NCBI GenBank assembly: GCA_002007465.1
Contig: LNAC01000038.1
Location: 5,866,238-5,930,237, forward strand
DNA length: 64,000 nucleotides
Reading direction: 5' to 3'
Origin: Ailurus styani
Taxonomy: Eukaryota; Chordata; Mammalia; Carnivora; Ailuridae
Shown here piece after piece: positions 56,707 through 64,000 of this stretch. Position numbers and translations under genes: made by a program. The stretch's first letter is position 1; each line of letters starts with the position of its first letter. The notes beneath the pieces were generated by a model. It was not told the DNA's origin. It did no database searches and saw only the letters and a list, made by a program, of their open reading frames with translations.

Positions 56707-59700
56707 AAGCAAAGGAGGGAGAGGGAACAATGAACGGACTTTAATTTTGGATACAGTATAACTCATAATTTAAAAACTGGATCATACTTTATAGCCTCCA
56801 CATAAAAAAAATTATCTAGCTTAAGGGAAATAGTTGGCTTAATTCTGAAAGGACAATGAGTTAGTAAGTTTACATGTTTACTTTAAATATAATTGAAATA
56901 CCTATCCAGTAGTTAAGGATAAAACCTATACTAAGTTTTAAATTTCTGTGAATAAATCTTGGCTTTAGCAACAGAGAATTAGATTCTAATGGCAATTAAA
57001 TTTCAATCAGCATTGTTTAGTGTTTCCATCAGTCTTAGATTAAATCTTAAAGTTTTAGTATCTGAAAACAAGTTCAGGAAATTCACAGAAAATAAGAAAA
57101 AAGAAATAACCCAAAATTGCATTAGTTAACAGAATTTGATAGTTTCCTATAGTGCCATAAAATTTTATGTCCATAGAATGCTCCCTTTAAAGTGTAAATT
57201 AGACTCAAATATCTATAATGGAGGTCTTCACATTTAATCTTAAAAACTTATAAATAAAAAACCAAGTAAACACTAATGTTCCACTTCAATAATCTGGTTG
57301 GCAAAGAATACCATAAGAACATTTAAAAAATCAAATATAAATATGGAATGATTAAGTTCTAAAATAAAAATTCATTTGTAAGAATAAAAGTCACAGAAAA
57401 GTAAGCTAAAAAATGGACTTAGATTCCTGAAAAATGAAGCTTTCATTTTCATATCTAGATCACATAGTTGATAGTTGTAATTATGTTGAAAGTCAATTAA
57501 TCCTAATTAGATGTGGAGCATACCTTTTTTTTAGTTAGTTTCTGTAGCTAAAACTGATTATTCATATCTGATATGATAATGTTTTTCCTGTCTTTGTTTA
57601 ATTCTATTTCTATGCCTGACTGATTTTATTTACTTTCTTTTGTACTGCTAAGAAGACTTTTTATTGTCTTTTCTTTTTATAACTTTTGTTATTTTAATTT
57701 TGTTAATGTTTTAAGATTTTAAAGATTTCAACTCAGAATTGAGGATTAATGGGCTAATTGACTTACCTGTATACAGGTATATCAGAGTGAATGAGCAACT
57801 GGAAGGTATACTTTAAACAGAGTCTTGTAAAAAATGGTTTACCATTTATCTTAGATGCAGATATTTGAAATTTATTTGTCCCTTATACATTTGAAGGAGT
57901 GGGTTTTTAACATAATCATCAGGAAAATTTCTATTTGAAGATAATATTTAGCTCTACCTTTATAACAGAAGTGAATGGGTTTTTATCCCAACAGATATCA
58001 AGCTCCTTAATTTTTTTAATAAGAAAGGGATCTCAAGTTAACTATTTTTATGCACGGATACACTTTCAACAAGTAATCAATGATATTGACTCCATACTAT
58101 CTCCAGAAAATCACATAAAGACTATGTATTTCAGATTCTATCAAAGAGATACATGTGAAAAAAAAATTTGAAAATACTACATCACAAGAATGGTAAAGTA
58201 AACCTGAAAATTTACCTTCTGATGTTATTGCCTGCTAACCTCAAGTAGTCTGATTGGGGTGCATACTTATTTTTAAATATTTTACAAACATGTACATATT
58301 GTGAGTTAAATATAGTAAATATAGTAAAATAAACTTATGAACCATAGTAAATCTCTAATATTTGATAAATATGATCTATAAACCCAACAATTATGATTTA
58401 GAGTTGTATTTCCTTAATTTATATAATTAGTATCATTTCTTTCCAGCTTCTTACTGCTTTTATTTTTGTACCAATACTGTTTTGATTAATTACTATTATG
58501 CAACTATTTATTTAGAACTAAATTATCTGGTTATCAATATAAAATATTTTCAAAAATATACATTATTTACTCAGTTCACAATTTATATACATGCATGTTA
58601 TTTTATAATTTATTTTTGGTTTGCACACAACTGTACAATTATTATCCTTACACACTCTAATTTGTGCACATATGTGGAAATGACTCTAGGGTATATACAA
58701 AGAGATATAATTGTTATATATACTTATTCCTACTCTAAATTATGTCTCTGAATTTAGTTTCACCACCAGAAGTTTACACATCTGGTCTATATAATTCTAG
58801 CACCTTGCAGAATTGCTTCACTGAGTTATGCTTAATGTTTTGCGCCCATCATTAACAGTAGTCTCATAGATAAAACAGCATTGTGGAATGTACTTAAGCA
58901 TCCACTGCAGAAAATGTTATCGGTGCATAATCCTTTAGTGTTTTGTTACACTTCCCACAGAAATTATTCCATTTTCTGAATTATCTCTAATGAAAATGTA
59001 TAAGATTTTATAGGAGAATGATTATGAATTCGATAGTTGAAAGGTATCTATTCCATCATTTTCTATTTTACTCTGTAAACCAAAATGACAACTGAAGTTC
59101 AATTAAAACAATTATGTTGGTTTTTTAGATGTGTATGTTTGCTTTGTTTTACTAATTCTGTCCATATTATTCTTATCCAAAATGTATTATTCACATGCTG
59201 TATTTATTATTTTATCAAGTATTTAGAAAGCCACAGTGATTTCCAGTGATAGGCTTGAATAAAATCAGTCTTAATATCTAATATCTACCTTTTCTCTTGG
59301 TGTGTTAAATAGTATATTTTACACCTAGTAGAATATATATTAATAATCTGAAGGTTAAAGGAAACGTTATTTCTTCTTGATAACAACATGAACAGCAAAC
59401 AATATAGATAGATGAGACTGGCTTTCCGCAGGTATAATTTCATTGCAAGTGATGTGTAGTAAATTAGATACTCATGAGGATAGTTTGCCTCCACCAATGT
59501 TCTCAAAGCCCCATTAATCTAAATGTAAATTAATATAAAATGAGAAGGATCTTAGAAAACTTTCCAGGTTAATAACAAATGTGCTTGAACATGTTGTTCA
59601 TTCAGTCTACATAATGGAAAACTCAAGATAAAATCTGAATAATGATTCTTCCAGCATTATTTAAGGGAAAGTCTGAGAATCTCTAGCAGACATGGGAATT

Positions 59701-59816
59701 CCAGAAACTATAAATGAATTTTCCAAGCTTTTTTTATATTCTTTAGGAAAATGCATAGTGACCAGCCCTTCAAAATTCAACTGCATCTTATGAGTACATG
59801 AAAAATCACCTTCTAG
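56707..59816. other. Long A+T-rich stretch, no gene seen
   Basis: No SINE or L1 recognised. A 16-bp perfect palindrome TACCTGTATACAGGTA lies at 57764-57779. The 78-aa (57935-58171, +), 89-aa (58482-58751, +) and 73-aa (59285-59506, -) frames carry no domain. Confidence 0.45.
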
Positions 59817-60960
59817 GGAGTGATGTTAATGAGATGGCAGAGTAAGAAGTCCCCAACTTCTGTTTCCTCACATAAATGATAATCTGGTAGCCATCCATGG
59901 ACAGAAGTTCATTGATGGGAACTTTGGAAGCCAGGTAGGAAGATGCAAACCTTCAGTGAAGCTCAAAAACAAAGAACACAACTTTGAAAAAGCAAGTCTG
60001 TGCTCTGGTGGCAAGCTCGCCATTGTGGTCCCTCCTGCAGACCAAAAGCAGATCTATTTCCTTTATACACTTGGCTACAGGCCTACTTGGCTTAGGTCTG
60101 CAGCAAATCCACTAAGGGATTCAAGAACAGTCATAACTGCCCATACTTCCCATACCCTTGGTGATTGGCCCAGTGGCTACAGACTTGATCACAGATCCTG
60201 AAACGGCCCTGTGACCTGGCAGCTCTTGTACCACTCTATCCATCTCAGAGCAGCTCTGCGTGCCTAGGTGCCTGTCCAGGCACTTGGCTGGAGCCTGTGC
60301 AGGGAGCCACAAGGACCCACACCCATCTATTTCCCTGGTAAAAGGCCCACTGTTTGTCCATGGCAGTCCCCTAAGTGAGCCCATTAACCAGCCTGTGGTC
60401 TGGCACTCTCATCCAGACCTGCCCATGCCCTAGTAACAGGCCTGCTGCCTGCAGACTCAACTGTGGACCTGGGAACAGCTGTGTGACCTGACAGCCCTGC
60501 TTGTCTAGATCCCAGATGCAGTCCCATCAGTTGGGGATCTGGCCAACAGGCACATGAAAAGGTGCTTGACATTACTGATCATCAGAGAAATGCAAATACA
60601 GTCCACAATGAGATATCACCTAATAACTGTTAGAATAGCAATAGTAAAAAGAGAAGAAATGGGACACCTGGGTGGCTCAGTCAGTTAAGCATCTGCCTTT
60701 GGATCAGGTTGTGATCCCAGGGTCGAGGGGTCGAGCCCCACATCAGGTTCCTTGCTCACCGGGAAGTCCACTTCTCCCTCTGCCTGCTCTTTCCCTTGCT
60801 TGTGTGCTCTCTCTCTGTCAAATATATGAATAAAATCTTTTAAAAATTAAAAAAGGACAGATAACAAGGATTGGTGAGAATGTGAAGAAAAGGAAACCCC
60901 TGTGCACTGTTGATGGAAATGAATATTAGTACAACCGTGATAGAAAATAGGACATATATA
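59817..60960 (+). mobile_element. LINE-1 5'UTR fused to ORF2 3' end (internally deleted), with nested SINE
   Basis: GAGATGGCAGAGTAAGAAGT and TTCTGTTTCCTCACATAAAT begin a G+C-richer block (to about 60545) typical of an L1 5'UTR: CTGTGCTCTGG, CTACAGGCC and CCTGCAGAC phrases. At about 60546 it joins CCAACAGGCACATGAAAAGG, ATCATCAGAGAAATGCAAAT and AATGAGATATCACCTAATAA of the ORF2 end, which resumes after the SINE (GATAACAAGGATTGGTGAG) and fades near 60960. ORF1 and most of ORF2 are absent. Confidence 0.72.
60661..60853 (+). mobile_element. CAN-SINE nested in L1
   Basis: GGGACACCTGGGTGGCTCAG start with CAGTCAGTTAAGCATCTGCC head, CACCGGGAAGTCCACTTCTC and AAATATATGAATAAAATCTT tail. It splits an L1 phrase (..AAAAAGAGAAGAAAT / AAAAAAGGACAGATAACAAG), and the duplicated bases are not exact. 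Confidence 0.94.
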
Positions 60961-61682
60961 ATTAAATAATTATAATAACATAATTAAATGAAAATAAATG
61001 TTAAAAGTGTAATTTTAAAATATACTTTAATTGCTTAGTGTAAGTTTTCAGCTCCCATGAGTTCTAAATTATTGACTTGAGATGACTCATAAGAAAAAGG
61101 TTATCTTAAACTGCATAGAAGTTTATTTCCTACTAATTATATTTCTGTAGTCTTTTTTCTACCTCATCAAGAGTAGACTAAGTTTACCACATCTTTTCTA
61201 AAATTTATTCTTACAAAAATAATAAAATATAAGTCACTCTGGAAGTAAAAGAAGAAAAGGATTACCAAATATATATTGGATGTATTATATTTTAAAATTA
61301 TTTGTTGTTTAATTTCAAATTCAACTGTCTTTTTTTTCTCTAAACCTAGAAACCTTAGAAAATATCAAATCAACCAACACAAAATTAAGTGAAGCTTTGA
61401 CATATGACCCCTTTATAATTTGGCAACTAGTACAAAGTATACAGTCATAAAGTCTAATTTCCGTTTTTTCTTTAAAATAAAATCCTGAATTAATAGAGCA
61501 TCTGCATATATTATCCCACCTGTCTGGAAACCTGTCCAGTGCCCAGTGAATTTGGTACTATCCTGAATTTGATCCTATTAAAATACAGAACTGCTGTGTA
61601 TTTTTTTGATATGGGAAGCAGTACAATATTTATTCTATTACTTTTAGAATTCTGTGATTCTATTTTATGATAACATGAAGCT
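60961..61682. other. A+T-rich sequence, nothing recognised
   Basis: No gene or repeat identified. Confidence 0.45.
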
Positions 61683-61735
61683 GATTAATGCATTCACTCA
61701 GCAAATACTTATTGAGCATTTGCCGTGTCTCATTT
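61683..61735 (-). mobile_element. Possible MIR/L2-type fragment, antisense
   Basis: CATTCACTCAGCAAATACTT and ATTGAGCATTTGCCGTGTC resemble the complement of an ancient SINE/LINE 3' end (..GGCACATAGTAGGTGCTCAATAAA). Short and diverged. Confidence 0.35.
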
Positions 61736-61845
61736 TCTTAATAAATTCAATACTCTACTCATTGTTTTCTGCTTCAAATGTACTTGTCTAACTGACCAGA
61801 TCCAGTTATTTGGAAAGAAAAGGCCCTCCTATATGAACACTGGCC

Positions 61846-62318
61846 TGTTATGGGTTGAATTCTATCCCACAATAAAGCTATGTTGAAGTCCAAACCACCA
61901 GTACCTCAAAATGTGACCTTATATGGACATAGGATCTTTACAGAGGTAATCAGGTTAAAATTAGGCTATTAGGATGGGCCCTAATCCAATATGGGTGGTG
62001 TCCTTCCTAAAGGGGAATTTGGATACAGAAACAGACACATATAGAAGGAAGACAGTGTGAAGAGTAACAGGGACAACGCTACGTGAGGCTGAAGGCAAAG
62101 ACTGAAATTACGGGGCCACAAGCCAAGGAATGTCTGGGCTACTAGAAACCAGCAGAAGCCAAAAAGTAAACATCTTCTCCAAGTTACACAGACATCATGA
62201 CCCTGCTGACGTCTTGATTTTGTACTTTCAGTGTCCAGAACTGTGAGACAGTAAGTTTGTGTTGTTTTAAGCCACCAAGCTGTTGGTACTTTGTTGAGGC
62301 AGCCCTAGGAAACTCACA
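61846..62318 (+). mobile_element. ERVL-MaLR solo LTR, MLT1 type
   Basis: Starts TGTTATGGGTTGAATTCTAT and ends GCAGCCCTAGGAAACTCACA (TG..CA). Inner order: CCTCAAAATGTGACCTTATA, GGATCTTTACAGAGGTAATC, AGGATGGGCCCTAATCCAAT, GGGGCCACAAGCCAAGGAAT, and GTGTTGTTTTAAGCCACCAA with a polyadenylation-type region. A near full-length solo LTR without internal sequence. Confidence 0.9.
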
Positions 62319-62504
62319 GAAAGCCCATTTAATAGACAACATAACTTACTTTCTTAGACCTGGCCTGATATATTCTTAGCATTTTACCTCAGGTGATATT
62401 TTATAATAGTAAGTCATAAGACTTTGAGTTCCTTTGTATTTGCATAACTTGACCAGCAAAATATACATAGCTGGGATGTTGACCTATAATATTTTTAATG
62501 TGTT

Positions 62505-62550
62505 TATTTAAAAAATTATTGAATGCTGACCATATGCCAGTCACTTTTTT
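62505..62550 (-). mobile_element. Possible MIR-type fragment, antisense
   Basis: TTATTGAATGCTGACCATAT then GCCAGTCACTTTTTTGAAG resembles the complement of a MIR 3' end (..AACAGTGCCTGGCACATAGT). Short, so tentative. Confidence 0.4.
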
Positions 62551-62573
62551 GAAGGTTTCACAGAGAAAACCAT

Positions 62574-62607
<34 letters not shown>
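62574..62607. repeat. (ATC)n trinucleotide microsatellite
   Basis: About 11 ATC units, uninterrupted. Likely polymorphic. Confidence 0.96.
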
Positions 62608-62652
62608 TCAAGATTTTCAGAATCATGGAGCTTTCATTAAAATTGATTCATC

Positions 62653-62700
62653 AAATAAAGATCAAAAAGAGATTTAAATAAAGATCAAAAAGAGATTTAA
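62653..62700. repeat. 23-bp tandem duplication
   Basis: AAATAAAGATCAAAAAGAGA plus TTT is repeated head to tail with a 23-bp period, followed by a further partial ATCAAAAAGA at 62701. Confidence 0.92.
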
Positions 62701-62819
62701 TCAAAAAGATGAGAAGTAAAATAAGACGTATTATTGTTTTTGTTATTGTATATATATCTTTATCCCTCTCCTGATCTTCTTATTTCTATGTCTATCTAAG
62801 TTGTATCTTTATATCTACT

Positions 62820-63020
62820 TCTTTTTTTTTTTTAAAGATTTGTTTACTTAGAGAGTGTGAGCAGGGGGAGGGGAAAAAGGAGAGGGAAAGAGAGAAAATC
62901 TCTAAAAGACTCCCCGCTGAGCATGGAGCCCGATACAGGGCTCTATCCCAGGACTCTGAGATCATGACCTGAGCTGGAACCAAGTCAGACGCTTAAGTAA
63001 CTGAGCCACCCAAGTGCCCC
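62820..63020 (-). mobile_element. CAN-SINE, antisense, diverged
   Basis: T-run, AAAGATTTGTTTACTTAGAG (tail side), CTCCCCGCTGAGCATGGAGC and ending GAGCCACCCAAGTGCCCC (head). Lacks the AAATAAATAAAT motif. The TSD is unclear, so the copy is probably old. Confidence 0.9.
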
Positions 63021-63719
63021 TGTATTTATTTCTGTACACACATTATCTAAGTATTTACGAATAAAGAGGAGGAAGGCTATATTTTCAACAGAAAAAATAC
63101 TATTATTCTGACGGACTTCAAAATCTACACACCCAAAGATAGTGTCACAATGCACAGTCCTCTAATACTAATATTAGAATTTCACTTGTTCATTATGCAA
63201 TGTAATATAACCATGATTGATCATGTAATTCTTGGGGGGAAATCATAAACTTTGTATTACTATTCAGAAAATTTAATTAAAATGCCAGTAGCATCTTAGG
63301 ATTTACTTTTAGAATAATCAGAAACTAAAATTATTCTATCTTGCATTCAGAGTTGTGCCATAAGAAAATGAAAGCAATTTTAGCCACAAAATAATATCAA
63401 GACAATGAGGCATAACAATGGTTATGTCATCATGAACTAACTGATTTTAGATTAACTTTGTGAATTCAAAGCATATGATATCACCCCTGTCTAAACAAAA
63501 ATGGTGATGTTGACATAAACATGCTTTTAGTTATTTTCATGTATCTAAATATAGGTTTTCTCTTTTAATTAATGGAGTATATATCTCTCTCAACCATAAT
63601 CATATCAGAAGTTTTATTTTAAATCAAACTTAACACTAATTTTATATTTTCTGAGGACTAATATCTCAATTGATAGAAACATAGAATATAATAATATTCT
63701 ATTAGCATATAATATTAAT
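63021..63719. other. A+T-rich sequence, nothing recognised
   Basis: No gene or repeat identified. Confidence 0.45.
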
Positions 63720-63767
63720 ATTGTAATATATTAATCTAATGTAATTGTAATATATTAATATAATGTA
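63720..63767. repeat. 24-bp tandem duplication, one mismatch
   Basis: ATTGTAATATATTAATCTAA plus TGTA is followed directly by ATTGTAATATATTAATATAA plus TGTA. It lies in a TAATAT-rich tract from about 63690. Confidence 0.92.
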
Positions 63768-63777
63768 ATCTAATAAT

Positions 63778-63986
63778 ATTGTAGCACTCACTACATGCCA
63801 GACAGTATTCCAAACAAAATACAGTTATGTGTGATTGTGTGTGTGTGTTTGCATACATTGCAATTACCCTCAAATTCTCTTCATGTTTAGGTAGGAATGC
63901 ACAGTTTTTATTATAAATTTTCAAATGAGGAAATTGTAAGTGATGCAACTCGGATTTCAACTTTAGTAATCTGGCTCCAAAATTCA
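63778..63986 (-). mobile_element. MIR, antisense, near full length
   Basis: TGTAGCACTCACTACATGCC, AGACAGTATTCC, TTTCAAATGAGGAAATTGTA, GATGCAACTCGGATTTCAAC and ATCTGGCTCCAAAATTCATT are the complement of a MIR from 3' to 5' end (..GATTCGAACCC, GGCTCCAGA..). A TG-rich tract interrupts its middle near 63828-63850. Confidence 0.75.
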
Positions 63987-63988
63987 TT

Positions 63989-64000
63989 CTTTTTTTTTTT
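63989..64000. other. T-run cut by the window end
   Basis: Eleven or more T bases reach the window edge. Most likely the poly(A) side of an antisense SINE that continues outside. Confidence 0.45.

Noticed and set aside
60121..60572. Minus frames of 87 and 62 aa in G+C-richer sequence, considered as exons
   Set aside because: The block reads as an L1 5'UTR. Long frames follow from its higher G+C content and lack any domain.
1..64000. Regularly spaced repeats as a CRISPR array or satellite
   Set aside because: The recurring units are dispersed SINEs with individual TSDs, and the genome is mammalian. No array structure exists.
1..64000. Possible undescribed gene system
   Set aside because: No coding gene, operon or RNA gene can be supported anywhere in the window. 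All sizeable coding homology belongs to dead LINE-1 ORF2 remnants.

Overview
This is a nuclear genomic window from a caniform carnivore, most likely a mustelid (ferret, mink, badger or otter lineage). The evidence is about 28 tRNA-derived CAN-SINEs (SINEC). Many carry a head reading GGGCGCCTGGGTGGCTCAG, then GTGGGTTAAAGCCTCTGC, a CT-rich middle, an (AAAT)n/AATCTTT tail and 10-19 bp target-site duplications (TSDs). The GTTAAAGCC head is, to my knowledge, typical of mustelids. Carnivore-type LINE-1 3' ends and older mammalian repeats (L1M, MLT1, hAT-Charlie, MIR) are also present. The window is visibly A+T-rich. I find no protein-coding gene, no tRNA or rRNA gene and no CRISPR array. The longest open frames are either inside LINE-1 remnants or look like chance frames, so this reads as a gene desert or the interior of a very long intron.

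Layout: 0-8 kb holds SINEs and an old L1 3' end with a nested young SINE. 8-16 kb holds fragments of old L1 and hAT-like elements and two SINEs. 16-20 kb holds an MLT1-like LTR carrying a 239-bp exact-type duplication around a single N (probable assembly artefact), a hAT-Charlie MITE with a visible 8-bp TSD, a SINE, and two L1 3' fragments. 20-29 kb holds a hAT-Charlie fragment, two long carnivore L1 ORF2/3'UTR remnants, an antisense MLT1A/B LTR and several SINEs. 29.6-36.2 kb is almost free of young repeats. 36-45 kb has clustered SINEs and antisense old L1. 45.5-47.9 kb is a carnivore L1 with an inverted 5' part (twin-priming). 48-53.6 kb is again SINE-free. 53.6-64 kb contains SINEs, an L1M 3' end, a GC-richer L1 5'UTR fused to an ORF2 3' end, a near-complete MLT1 LTR, simple repeats and a MIR.

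No gene system operates here. The biology readable from the sequence is the history of retrotransposition: nested insertions, target-site duplications, internal deletions and 5' inversion. Nothing in the window supports a previously undescribed functional system. The most useful observations are the duplicated segment around the N, the twin-primed L1, the internally deleted L1 copies, the strongly one-sided SINE orientation and the repeat-poor intervals that could hold conserved non-coding DNA. Repeat family names come from recall of consensus sequences, not from a search.
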